A stretch of DNA of 64,000 nt, taken from an uncultured Eubacteriales bacterium. GTDB lineage: Bacteria > Bacillota > Clostridia > Christensenellales > Aristaeellaceae. The notes under the pieces are model-generated. The model did no database searches and was not told the DNA's origin. It worked only from the letters and a program-made list of their open reading frames with translations. A program made the translations under genes and the position numbers. The stretch covers positions 40,183 to 104,182 of the forward strand of contig UQNN01000009.1 of NCBI GenBank assembly GCA_900542445.1. Reading direction: 5' to 3'. Below, in pieces: positions 49,334 to 59,000 of this stretch. Position 1 is the stretch's first letter. The number at the start of each line of letters is the position of its first letter.

Positions 49334-50983
49334 TCATTCGTCCTTCACCCGCACGTTCTCCCGGCCAAACATGTCAAAAACTTTATTCAGGCTGTTTTCC
49401 GCCTGCTTTTGGGCTTCCTCCTGCGCGGCAAGGATCGCCTTATCCGATTCCTGCACCGTGCCCTCGATGGCGGCGCGGAATGTGCAGGGGTATCCCGCCG
49501 CTTTGGTGAGATAATCCGCAACCTCCGCATTCTTCTCCGCCATGCTCAGCATTTTGACATAGGCGCCGCCCGTCGCCCTGGGATAAACCACGGTAAACAG
49601 CCCGTTATCGCCGGAAACCAGCCGTCCGAATTTGAGCATGCCGAAAAGCTGAGGCTTCTGCTTGGCCTGCCGCATCGCGTCCTGCCAAATGCGCTCGGCG
49701 TCTGCCGCAGGGCCTTGCGGCGCTTCCTTCGCGATCTCCGGCGCTTCCGTTTGAGCGGCCGGCGCATCGATCGGCGCGGCCTTGGCGCTTTTTGGGGTCG
49801 GCGCGGCTGTCACCACGCCCTCGCGCAGTTTGCGTTCCAGCTCGTCCACGCGGGCGACGAGCGCTTCCACCTGCAAGCTTTCTTCCGGCGCGCACGCGCG
49901 AAGGGCGGCGGTTTCCAGCGCGAAGCGCGGCTGGGCTGCCCATTTCATATCCGTTTCGCTTGCCAGAAAGAGATCGAGCATGCGCATCAGCCGCGTGTGC
50001 GACGTGCGCCTGGCCTGCGCGATGTACTCCGCCGCGTCCTCGCGCGTGACCTCTAACAGGCTGCTGAGCTGCACCTCATCGCAGATGTCCGCCAGCATCA
50101 GCGCGCGCAGATGAGCGCTCACGTCGCGCACAAACACCTGTACCTCGCGCCCCTTGCGCATCATTTCGTCAATCAGCGCCAGCGCGCCCGCCGCGTCCGA
50201 GTCGATCAGCTTATCCGCAAAAGCAAACAGAAAACTCTTGTCCGCCGCGCCGAGCACACGCAGCACAAGCTCCTCCGTCAGCCCGCCGTCTTCTTCCTGT
50301 GCGTAGGAAAGGCACATGTCCATGATCGACCACGCGTCGCGCATGCCGCCTTCCGCCGCGCGGGCAATGCGCGCAAGCGCCGCGTCTTCGGCCTGAATCT
50401 GCCCCTCCTCCAGCGCGACATGCAGCCGCTCGATGATCTGGTGCGCCGGAATGCGGCCGAAATCAAACCGCTGGCAGCGGGAGAGGATCGTTGCCGGGAG
50501 TTTCTGCGGCTCGGTTGTCGCCAAAATAAACACGACATAGGCGGGCGGCTCTTCCAGCGTCTTGAGCAGCGCGTTGAACGCGCCCTGGGAAAGCATGTGT
50601 ACCTCGTCAATGATATACACACGGTAGCGCCCCGTCTGCGGCGGATACTTCACCTTTTCGCGCAGATCGCGGATCTCATCCACGCCGTTGTTGCTGGCCG
50701 CGTCGATTTCCAGAATATCGAGGCTGTTTTCCTCCGCCAGCGCCTTGCAGGTGGGGCACACGCCGCAGGGATCGCCGTTTTCCGGATGCTCACAGTTGAC
50801 CGCGCGGGCAAATACCTTCGCCGTCGAGGTTTTGCCCGTGCCGCGCGTGCCGCAGAACAGATACGCATGCGCGATACGTCCGCTCATAATCTGGCTGCGC
50901 AGCGTTTTGATGACCGCCTCCTGACCTACAAAATCCTCAAACCGCGCCGGACGATAGCGGCGGTACAGCGCCTGATAGCCCAT
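49334..50983 (-). CDS. dnaX: DNA polymerase III subunit gamma/tau
   Basis: 549 residues. Clamp-loader ATPase. Walker A GTRGTGKTS, zinc-binding cysteines (CEHPENGDPCGVCPTC), sensor-1 region FILATTEPQKLP, SRCQRFDF, then domain III and a shorter, Ala/Pro-rich tau region with a C-terminal KFGRLVSGDNGLFTVVYP block. Starts MGYQALYRRYRPARFEDFVGQ. recR and the YbaB gene usually follow dnaX; here a LysR gene does. No slippery A-run that would give a separate gamma form was noted. Confidence 0.96.
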   Translation of the reverse strand: MGYQALYRRYRPARFEDFVGQEAVIKTLRSQIMSGRIAHAYLFCGTRGTGKTSTAKVFARAVNCEHPENGDPCGVCPTCKALAEENSLDILEIDAASNNGVDEIRDLREKVKYPPQTGRYRVYIIDEVHMLSQGAFNALLKTLEEPPAYVVFILATTEPQKLPATILSRCQRFDFGRIPAHQIIERLHVALEEGQIQAEDAALARIARAAEGGMRDAWSIMDMCLSYAQEEDGGLTEELVLRVLGAADKSFLFAFADKLIDSDAAGALALIDEMMRKGREVQVFVRDVSAHLRALMLADICDEVQLSSLLEVTREDAAEYIAQARRTSHTRLMRMLDLFLASETDMKWAAQPRFALETAALRACAPEESLQVEALVARVDELERKLREGVVTAAPTPKSAKAAPIDAPAAQTEAPEIAKEAPQGPAADAERIWQDAMRQAKQKPQLFGMLKFGRLVSGDNGLFTVVYPRATGGAYVKMLSMAEKNAEVADYLTKAAGYPCTFRAAIEGTVQESDKAILAAQEEAQKQAENSLNKVFDMFGRENVRVKDE

Positions 50984-51042
50984 CTTTCTGCCTCCACAGT
51001 CAAATCAAGAATATAAAAATAGGATATCACAAAAAGAAAAAC

Positions 51043-51071
51043 TTTACAACCGTCTGCCAAGGGTGTACAAT
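51043..51071 (+). promoter_or_regulatory. Promoter of the AEC transporter gene
   Basis: TTTACA (51043-51048), 17-base spacer, TACAAT (51066-51071). Confidence 0.65.
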
Positions 51072-51149
51072 AGGCGGCGCTTCATATTCATTTGCCTTTC
51101 CACCGTCCGCAGACGGCGGAAGGGCGATCATCTACGGAGGATATTTTCC

Positions 51150-52070
51150 ATGGCTGTTTCCGGCATCATTTTCCAAATGATCACGCTGTTCATCATGATG
51201 TTTGCGGGCTATCTTGCCGCCCGCGCCGGGTTGATTTCGCCGAGTTTTCGGCGCGGTCTTTCCTCGCTGGTGCTGAGCACGGCATTCCCCTGCTGCATCG
51301 TCTCGTCCGTGCTGCAAAGCGGCGGCGCGCCGGGCGACATGGTCGTCGCCCTGGGCGTAAGCGTCGCGTTCTTCGCGCTGCTGATTGCGCTGGCCGCCGT
51401 GCTCGTGTGCATCGTGCCCACGCCCAAACCGGAGCGCAGTCTTGACCAGCTGATGCTCGTGTTTACCAACCTCGCGTTCATGGGCATTCCGATCATTCAG
51501 GCGTTCTACGGCGCGCAGGGCGTGGCGATGCTCTCCATGTTCCTGCTGGTATTCAACTTTCTTGTCTTCACCTACGGCGTGATGCTGGTCAGCGGCAACG
51601 GCAGCATCAACCTCAGGCAGCTCGTCAATCCCGGCGTGGTTTCCGCGCTGATCGCGCTGCTCTTCGGCCTGACCGGCTGGCGGCTTCCCTCCCCGGTGGA
51701 AAGCGCGCTGTCCTCCATCGGCTCCATCAATACGCCGATGGCCATGATGGTCATCGGTTCCTCGCTGGCGCACAGCGATATCCGCGCCGCATTCTCCAAC
51801 CCCCGCCTGTATCGCGTGAGCCTGCTGCGCCTGATCGTCATGCCGCTGGTCTTTATCGGCCTCGCGCTCGTCGTTCCGATCAACCGCATGCTTGCGGGCA
51901 TCTGCGTGATCGTCGCCGCCATGCCGATTGCCGGAAATTGCAGCATGCTTTCCGATATCTATACGCCGGAGGATATGACCGCTTCTCACGCGACCATCGT
52001 TTCCACCCTGCTCAGCGGCGTGACCCTGCCGCTGCTCGTCGCCGCGATGAATATGGTGGGGCTGGGATAA
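51150..52070 (+). CDS. AEC (auxin efflux carrier) family transporter
   Basis: 306 residues, about ten hydrophobic helices, two repeats of five. Typical N-terminal FQMITLFIMMFAGYLAARAGLISPSFRRGLSSLVL and the central GMALGFMGIPIIQAFYG-like LAFMGIPIIQAFYGAQG. Bacterial AEC members carry malate or other organic acids. Substrate unknown. Start at 51150 has TACGGAGGATA upstream; longer frames include non-coding leader. Confidence 0.9.
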   Translation: MAVSGIIFQMITLFIMMFAGYLAARAGLISPSFRRGLSSLVLSTAFPCCIVSSVLQSGGAPGDMVVALGVSVAFFALLIALAAVLVCIVPTPKPERSLDQLMLVFTNLAFMGIPIIQAFYGAQGVAMLSMFLLVFNFLVFTYGVMLVSGNGSINLRQLVNPGVVSALIALLFGLTGWRLPSPVESALSSIGSINTPMAMMVIGSSLAHSDIRAAFSNPRLYRVSLLRLIVMPLVFIGLALVVPINRMLAGICVIVAAMPIAGNCSMLSDIYTPEDMTASHATIVSTLLSGVTLPLLVAAMNMVGLG

Positions 52071-52097
52071 TGAAACCCGCTCCATAACTCCATCTTC

Positions 52098-52138
52098 CAA
52101 AAAGCCGCTCGGTTTCACCGCCGGGCGGCTTTCTCTTT
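52098..52138 (+). terminator. Probable terminator of the AEC transporter gene
   Basis: AAAGCCGCtCGG ... CCGccgGGCGGCTTT with a T-rich tail (CTCTTTT). Imperfect inner part, good outer stem. Confidence 0.6.
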
Positions 52139-52191
52139 TGCCCAAAACCTGCTATAATACATCCATCAATCATCAAAGGAGAGCGATTCCC

Positions 52192-53403
52192 ATGCGCGCA
52201 TACGAACGTCTGCTCAAATATGTTTCGATCTACACCACTTCCGACCCGAACAGCGCCACCGTCCCCAGCTCCATGCGCCAATACGATTTGGCACGCATCC
52301 TCGTGGACGAGTTGAACGCCCTCGGTCTTGAAAACGTCCACGTAGATGAAAACGGCATTGTCTACGGCTGGCTGTCCGCGACGCCTGGCTGCGAAGCCGG
52401 GCCCGCGCTCGGCTTCATCGCCCATATGGATACCGCGCCGGACTGCTCCGGCGAAAATGTAAAGCCTCAGATCATCGAGCGCTATGACGGCGGCGACGTC
52501 GTTCTGCCCGGCAGCGGCGAAACGCTCAGCCCGGCAGCCTTCCCCGGCCTTCAAAAGCTGGCAGGCATGACGCTCATCACCACGGACGGCACTACCCTGC
52601 TCGGCGCGGACGACAAGGCCGGCATCGCGGAGATCATGACCGCGCTGGAAGCCGTCGTCACAAGCAAAGCCCCGCACGGGAAGCTCTGCATCGCTTTCAC
52701 GCCGGATGAAGAAATCGGCGCGGGCGTGGATCACTTTGACGTCGCCAAGTTCGGCGCAGATTGCGCCTACACGGTGGACGGCGGAGAAGAAGGCGAAATC
52801 GCCTACGAGACGTTCAACGCCTGCTCGGCGGATGTGGTTTTCGAGGGATTGAGCGTCCATCCCGGTTCTTCCAAAGACACGATGATCAACGCCGCGCTCG
52901 TCGCGATGGAATTCAATGGTCTGCTCCCCGCTTCCGATATTCCGCGGCTGACGGAGGGCTACGAAGGCTTCTTCCACCTGTGCGGCATGAAGGGCGACGT
53001 GGAAAACGCCGAGCTGCATTACATCGTGCGCGACCATGACCGCGCGACCTTCGAGGCTCGCAAGAAGATGATGGAGCACGCCGCGAAGGTCATCAACGAA
53101 AAATACGGCCGCAAAGTCGTCACCCTCACGCTCAAGGACAGCTATTACAACATGGCCGAAAAGCTGGCCGACCACATGGAGCTGGTCGAAAACGCAAAGC
53201 GCGCCTGCGAACAGGCGGGCATGAAGCCGTTTATCGAAGCGGTTCGCGGCGGAACGGACGGCTGCCGCCTTTCCTACATGGGTCTGCCCACGCCAAACCT
53301 CTGCACCGGCGGCTTCGCTTTCCACGGCCCGTATGAGCACATCGCGGCCGAGAGCATGGATCGCTGCGCGAAGATGGTCGAGCTTTTGATGCTGGGCGAG
53401 TAA
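52192..53403 (+). CDS. pepT: Peptidase T-like tripeptidase (M20B)
   Basis: 403 residues, full length. PepT removes the N-terminal residue of tripeptides in the cytosol. Metal ligands: FIAHMDTAPDCSGENVKP (first His and Asp), LLGADDKAGIAEI (bridging Asp), FTPDEEIGAGVDHF (catalytic Glu pair), then HPGSSKDTMINA, RGGTDGCRLS and the final His in GPYEHIA. ATG at 52192 has AAAGGAGA upstream; TATAAT at 52153-52158 with a weak -35 probably drives it. Confidence 0.95.
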   Translation: MRAYERLLKYVSIYTTSDPNSATVPSSMRQYDLARILVDELNALGLENVHVDENGIVYGWLSATPGCEAGPALGFIAHMDTAPDCSGENVKPQIIERYDGGDVVLPGSGETLSPAAFPGLQKLAGMTLITTDGTTLLGADDKAGIAEIMTALEAVVTSKAPHGKLCIAFTPDEEIGAGVDHFDVAKFGADCAYTVDGGEEGEIAYETFNACSADVVFEGLSVHPGSSKDTMINAALVAMEFNGLLPASDIPRLTEGYEGFFHLCGMKGDVENAELHYIVRDHDRATFEARKKMMEHAAKVINEKYGRKVVTLTLKDSYYNMAEKLADHMELVENAKRACEQAGMKPFIEAVRGGTDGCRLSYMGLPTPNLCTGGFAFHGPYEHIAAESMDRCAKMVELLMLGE

Positions 53404-53408
53404 GGAAA

Positions 53409-53458
53409 AGGAAACCGGGTTCCCTTCCCCCTCCATATCCGCTCACTTTGTGAGCCGA
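53409..53458. repeat. Decayed palindromic mosaic repeat after pepT
   Basis: GGAAACC-g-GGTTCCC (53410-53424) and GCTCAC-ttt-GTGAGC (53441-53455), two short inverted repeats of the same style as the intact arrays. Confidence 0.5.
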
Positions 53459-53476
53459 TGAGAAAAATATTTTTTG

Positions 53477-53510
53477 AGCATGCTTAAAGCAGTTTAGGCA
53501 TGCTTTTTAT
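53477..53510 (+). terminator. Terminator of pepT
   Basis: AGCATGC (53477-53483), loop, GCATGCT (53498-53504) followed by TTTT. Confidence 0.65.
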
Positions 53511-53671
53511 CTGAAAAACATGTCCGTCTCATAGATGCGCGTCCTTTTGTCATGTAAAATTGTTCTTATGCTCATCGGAATCCTGAAAATCTCCAAAATT
53601 GAAAAATTCATGAAATTTTCCTCCTTTTGTGTCGTCTTATAAGTATAAGCAACACCAAGGGAGGTTTTTTC

Positions 53672-54805
53672 ATGCCGAACAAACGACGCTTCTTTGCCGC
53701 GCTGCTGACTGCGCTGTCGCTTCTTTCTGCTTGGGCCTTAGCAGAGATCGATTTAAAACCGTATGAAATCGAAAGCGACCGTTTCACCCCTGTCGAAATT
53801 CTTGCGCCGGATATGTATCTGGTTCTGCAAGACGGCTCTTTGAACGGTGTCAAACAGCCGACGGCACTGGTTCTGCTCGACCACGGGCAAAAGGTATTCG
53901 AGCAGCGCCTTCCGGAAGAACCCTCTGACGGCCCTCATACCTTTTACTCACTCTTTGTTGCGGATGAAAAACGTTACGGCTTGAGAATCTTTGACACCAG
54001 CACCTATGTTGCTCGCTTCCAACTCTTGGAAAACGGCACGCTGACCCAAGGTTTTTCCATTGAAGGTTATCCTCACTTTGAGCCTCTGCCTGACTGCCTG
54101 TGCAGGCTGCATCGGCAGGACGGCATGTGTTTTGTCGAGCGCTTCGATTGGAACGGCATTCTGCTCTCTTCCACGCCCGTTTCCGAAATTGAACCTACGC
54201 CCTATTCGGGCTTCACGGTGCTGGATGACAAAAGCATCGCCTATATCGCGTGGGATATCAACGTTTCGCAAGATCAGTACAGGTTATATCATCTGCGCGT
54301 CTCCCACGACGGCAAGCTGCTTTCCTCTGTCCCCATTTCCCTGCCGAATGAAGTTTTCTCTCCAATGGGCGCATTTTCGCCCAATGGCGGCATCCTGTCT
54401 TATACGGACGCCAAACTCGCAGGGCTTCGTGAACCATATTTCAGCTTTCTTGCCTGTTCGGATACGGACGGCAATCTGCGCTTCACCAAAAGTCTGAAAG
54501 CCAAAAATATCAACCTCTCCGTCACTCAAGCCGTTCTGCGAAACGACGGTTCAGCCACGATTTATGGCACTGCTGAACGATCCTCCAAAAAACTTTTCCG
54601 CGTATTCAAGCTGGAGCTGGACGCATCCGGTCAGATTCTCTCCCGCGATGTACGTGATTTCACCACCCGCGCAGACTATCAGTACACCGTCAAGCTTGAT
54701 CCTCTCGGCAACGCATATGTCGTCACAGAAAATGAAAACCGCATTGCTATCGTACCGTTTGAAGATTTGCCCGTGCTTGATGACATCGAATTTATGCTGG
54801 AATAA
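53672..54805 (+). CDS. Secreted protein of unknown function, tandem copy 1
   Basis: 377 residues. Signal peptide MPNKRRFFAALLTALSLLSAWALA, no lipobox or anchor. No family recognised. The mature part has many short beta strands in repeated WD/propeller-like style (Y-x-L-x-V-x-H-D-G-K-L-L, ATIYGTAERSSK, GNAYVVTENENR), so a beta-propeller is likely. Ends VPFEDLPVLDDIEFMLE. ATG at 53672 follows AAGGGAGGTTTTTTC. The next gene is a paralogue: both have the signal peptide followed by AEIDL-x-PYE and the ILSRD-RDFTT segment and both end in PFEDLP. The spacer before it (53511-53671) is AT-rich with nothing recognised. Confidence 0.7.
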   Translation: MPNKRRFFAALLTALSLLSAWALAEIDLKPYEIESDRFTPVEILAPDMYLVLQDGSLNGVKQPTALVLLDHGQKVFEQRLPEEPSDGPHTFYSLFVADEKRYGLRIFDTSTYVARFQLLENGTLTQGFSIEGYPHFEPLPDCLCRLHRQDGMCFVERFDWNGILLSSTPVSEIEPTPYSGFTVLDDKSIAYIAWDINVSQDQYRLYHLRVSHDGKLLSSVPISLPNEVFSPMGAFSPNGGILSYTDAKLAGLREPYFSFLACSDTDGNLRFTKSLKAKNINLSVTQAVLRNDGSATIYGTAERSSKKLFRVFKLELDASGQILSRDVRDFTTRADYQYTVKLDPLGNAYVVTENENRIAIVPFEDLPVLDDIEFMLE

Positions 54806-54819
54806 AGGAGGAAGTTTTC

Positions 54820-55938
54820 ATGAAAACAAAGCTTTTCGCGCTGCTGACAGCGCTGTCGCTCGTTTCCGCCCCGGCTTTCGCCGAAATCGATCTGACGCCT
54901 TATGAACTGCCCAGCGAATACGGTTCATCCGTTCAGGTCATCTCGCCCGCGCTGACGCTTGTGCTCACCGACAAATCCTATGGCCGCAACAACGAAAACA
55001 CCCTGCCGACCTCCATCACGCTCTACGACGAAGGAAAAATCGGTCTGCAAATCGAACTGCCGGACTACGCAGCGGACGGCACGCGCCAGCTGTATGATCT
55101 TTTTGCCGCCAGCCCCACCCGGTATGGGCTGATTACCTACCAGCCGAACAGCGAAACGATTCGCCCCGTCCGCTTTCAGCTTCTTTTGGGCAACGGTTTG
55201 ACGAAGGGCATAACTTTGAACAGCAGCCCCGGCTATTACCGCTTTACGTCGGATTGCATTTTAAACCGGCGTTATGACGGCGAAACTCAGTTCGTCGATC
55301 AATATTATTTTGAAGGCGATTTGATTTCCAGCACGCCCATTCCGCTGGATTTGTCCGGACCCTATGCCTATACCGTTCTGCCCGACAACACACTCGTTTA
55401 TGTTCCCGACTGTGAAGACGGCCTCCATTTTCAGCATCTTTCCGCAGACGGAACGCTGCTTTCCGACCTACCCATTCCGCATTCAACCGATGCGATCGTT
55501 CCCAAAGTCTATTTTTCGGATGACGGCGGCGTTCTCTGCCAATATCAGGTTGGGGACCCTTATCAATCCTCCGTACTCAACTGTGCAGACGAGCAGAACG
55601 CTCTGCTCTGGAGCAAGACGCTCAGCGCGCCCAACGCTATCGTCGCTGTCTCTCAGGTTCAGTTTCTGCCCAATCATGAAACCGTTTTGATGGGTTCGGC
55701 ATTCGCCAACTCCCGCAAACTGTTCACGATTTTCAAGCTGCACGTCGATGCACAGGGGAATATCCTTTCCCGCGACATACGTGATTTTACGACCCACGCG
55801 ACCTATCGCTATGATAAGGTGTTGGATACCTTCGGCAATCTTTACGCCGTTACCAGAGACACGGATGCCTACCCCATCGCCGTCGTTCCCTTTGAGGATC
55901 TGCCCGCGCATGACGATCCGGGGCTTATATTGGAATAA
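54820..55938 (+). CDS. Secreted protein of unknown function, tandem copy 2
   Basis: 372 residues, signal peptide MKTKLFALLTALSLVSAPAFA, same plan as the previous gene and about one third identical over the full length by eye. Shared words include AEIDLTPYE, KLFTIFKLHVDAQGNILSRDIRDFTT and VPFEDLPAHDDPGLILE. No known domain. ATG follows AAAGGAGGAAGTTTTC, 14 bases after copy 1, so both are one operon. Followed by a strong terminator. Confidence 0.7.
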   Translation: MKTKLFALLTALSLVSAPAFAEIDLTPYELPSEYGSSVQVISPALTLVLTDKSYGRNNENTLPTSITLYDEGKIGLQIELPDYAADGTRQLYDLFAASPTRYGLITYQPNSETIRPVRFQLLLGNGLTKGITLNSSPGYYRFTSDCILNRRYDGETQFVDQYYFEGDLISSTPIPLDLSGPYAYTVLPDNTLVYVPDCEDGLHFQHLSADGTLLSDLPIPHSTDAIVPKVYFSDDGGVLCQYQVGDPYQSSVLNCADEQNALLWSKTLSAPNAIVAVSQVQFLPNHETVLMGSAFANSRKLFTIFKLHVDAQGNILSRDIRDFTTHATYRYDKVLDTFGNLYAVTRDTDAYPIAVVPFEDLPAHDDPGLILE

Positions 55939-55945
55939 GCTCAAA

Positions 55946-55985
55946 AAACAGGGCGTTCCGGCAACCCGGAACACCCTGTTTCTTT
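55946..55985. terminator. Bidirectional terminator between the secreted paralogues and rpoC
   Basis: Near-perfect 16-base-pair stem (arms AAACAGGGCGTTCCGG and CCGGAACACCCTGTTT, one mismatch) with T-rich flank on the plus strand and a T-run (TTTTTTGAGC) on the minus strand; serves rpoC as well. Confidence 0.85.
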
Positions 55986-56001
55986 ATACCTTTTTGGGGG
56001 C

Positions 56002-59000
56002 TTAATACATTTCCTTGACTTCGACGTCCTTGTAGCGCGACATGCCCGTACCGGCCGGAATGAGCTTGCCGATAATGACATTTTCCTTCAGGCCGACGAG
56101 CGGATCTTCCTTGCCCTTGATCGCGGCTTCGGTCAGCACGCGCGTCGTCTCCTGGAAGGAGGCGGCGGAGAGGAAGGACTCGGTCGCCAGCGCCGCCTTG
56201 GTGATGCCCAGCAGGATACGCTTGGCCACAGCCGGACGGCCGCCGTTCATGATGGTCTTTTCGTTCTCCTTCTCGAAGTGGAAGATATCCACCATCGAGC
56301 CGGGCAGCATGCTGGTGTCGCCCGCGTCCTCGACGCGAACCTTGCGCAGCATCTGATGGACGATGACCTCGATGTGCTTGTCGCCGATGCCGACGCCCTG
56401 GAGGCGGTAAACCATCAGAACTTCCTTGAGCAGGTGTTCCTGAACGGCCTTCACGCCGAGAATGCGCAGCAGATCGTGCGGGTTGATCTGGCCTTCGGTC
56501 AGCTCGTCGCCCGCCACAACGCGGTCGCCTTCCTTCACCTTCAGGCGGCTGCCGTAGGCGATCGGATAGGCTTTCATCGTGCCGTCGTCGCTGGTGATGA
56601 TCATTTCGCGCTTCTTCTTGTTCTCGCCCAGGGAGATCGTGCCGGAGATCTCGGCCAGCATGGCCTCGCGCTTCGGCTTGCGCGCCTCGAACAGCTCTTC
56701 AACGCGCGGAAGGCCCTGCGTGATATCCTTTTCGGAAGCAACGCCGCCGGTATGGAAGGTACGCATCGTCAGCTGCGTGCCCGGTTCGCCGATGGCCTGC
56801 GCGGCAACGATGCCGACGGCCTCGCCGATGTTCACATAGCCGCCGTGCGCCAAATCCTGGCCATAGCACTTGACGCACACGCCGGTTTCGTTGCGGCAGG
56901 TCAGCACGGAACGGATCTGCACGGCCTTGATGCCGGCCTCCACAATCTTGTTGCCCTGCTCGTAAGAAATCATCTCGTTGCACGCCGTGATGACGCTTCC
57001 ATCCCGCGGATCGATGACGTCCTCCGCCGCGACGCGGCCAACGATGCGATCCAGAAGCGTTTCGATCGGGTCTTTCTCCGAACCGATGGCGGTCACGGTG
57101 ATGCCGCGGATCTTCTCGTGGCGGCTGGCGAAGCAGTCGCGCTCGCGGACAATAACCTCCTGGGAAACGTCCACCAGACGGCGGGTCAGATAACCGGAGT
57201 CTGCCGTGCGCAGAGCGGTATCGGACAGCGCCTTACGGCTGCCGTGAGAGCTCTGGAAGAATTCCAGAACCGTCAGGCCTTCGCGGAAGTTTGCCTTAAC
57301 CGGCATTTCCAGCGGGCGGCCGGTCGGGGACGCCATCATGCCGCGCATGCCGGCGAGCTGGGAAACCTGAGAAATGGAACCACGAGCGCCGGAATCCGTC
57401 ATCATGCGGATCGGGTTGAACTCGTCCATGTGGTCCATGATCTTGCTCTTGACGTCGTCCGTCGTTCTGCTCCAGACCTTGACGACGCGCTCGTAGCGCT
57501 CTTCGTCGGTGAGCAGGCCGCGCTTGAACTGCTTTTCAATCGCGCGGACTTCCTTTTCGGAAGCTTCCAGAATCGGCTTCTTCTCCGGCGGCACGATAAC
57601 GTCGGCCACGGCCACGGTGACAGCGCCGATGGTGGAATACTTGTAGCCCATCGCCTTGACGTTGTCCAGCACGCGGGCAGTCTCCGCCACGCCGTGCTTG
57701 CGGAAACACATATCGACGATCTGACCCAGCTGCTTCTTGCCGACCTTCATGTCGATTTCCAGCGCAAACATGTCGTCAAGCGTTTTGCGCCGCTTGAAGC
57801 CCATATCCTGCGGCACGTTGCTGTTGAGAATCAGACGGCCCAGGCAGGTGTCGATGCGCTTGTAATACATGTAGTCGCGGTTGCCGCCGGTGATGTGATG
57901 CTCCGCCAGATATTCCGCCGTGGGCTCGGTATAATTATCCATACCCGGCGCCCACTTGCGCGCGATACGCACGTTGATGCGGCTCTGGAGGCCGATCTGT
58001 CCGCAGAGGTAGGCCATCATGGCCTCGTCCTCATTGGCAAAGCAGCGGCCCTCGCCCTTCGCGCCCGGACGGATGCAGCTCAGGTAGTAGCAGCCGATAA
58101 CCATATCCTGCGACGGAGAGATGACCGGCTTGCCGTCCTGCGGCTTCAAAATGTTGTTGGCGCACAACATCAGGAAGCGGGCCTCGGCCTGCGCCTCCAT
58201 GGAGAGCGGCACGTGAACAGCCATCTGGTCGCCGTCGAAGTCCGCGTTAAACGCGGTACAGGCGAGCGGATGCAGCTTCATGGCCTTGCCCTCAACGAGG
58301 ATCGGCTCAAACGCCTGAATACCCAGGCGGTGCAGCGTCGGGGCACGGTTGAGCAGAACCGGATGCTCCTTGATGACGCTTTCGAGGATATCCCACACGC
58401 GGGTTTCGCCGCGGTCCACCATGCGCTTGGCGCTCTTGACGTTGTGAACGATGCCGGTGTTGACCAGCCGCTCCATGACGAACGGCTTGAACAGTTCCAG
58501 CGCCATGCCCTTCGGCAGGCCGCACTGATGCAGCTTGAGTTCCGGGCCGACGACGATAACGGAACGGCCGGAGTAGTCAACGCGCTTGCCCAGCAGGTTC
58601 TGGCGGAAACGGCCCTGTTTGCCGCGCAGGAAGTCGGAAAGGGACTTGAGCGCGCGGTTGCCGGGACCCGTGACCGGGCGGCCGCGGCGGCCGTTATCGA
58701 TCAGCGCGTCCACCGCTTCCTGAAGCATGCGCTTCTCGTTGCGGACGATGATGTCCGGCGCGCCCAGTTCCAGCAGGCGCTTGAGGCGGTTGTTGCGGTT
58801 GATGACACGGCGATAGAGGTCGTTCAGGTCGGAGGTCGCAAAGCGGCCGCCGTCAAGCTGAACCATCGGGCGCAGATCCGGCGGCATGACCGGGATGACT
58901 TCCAGAATCATCCACTCCGGCTTGTTGCCGCTGGAACGGAAGGCCTCGACAACCTCAAGGCGCTTGATGGCCTTGGCGCGCTTCTGGCCTTCGGTCTCTC

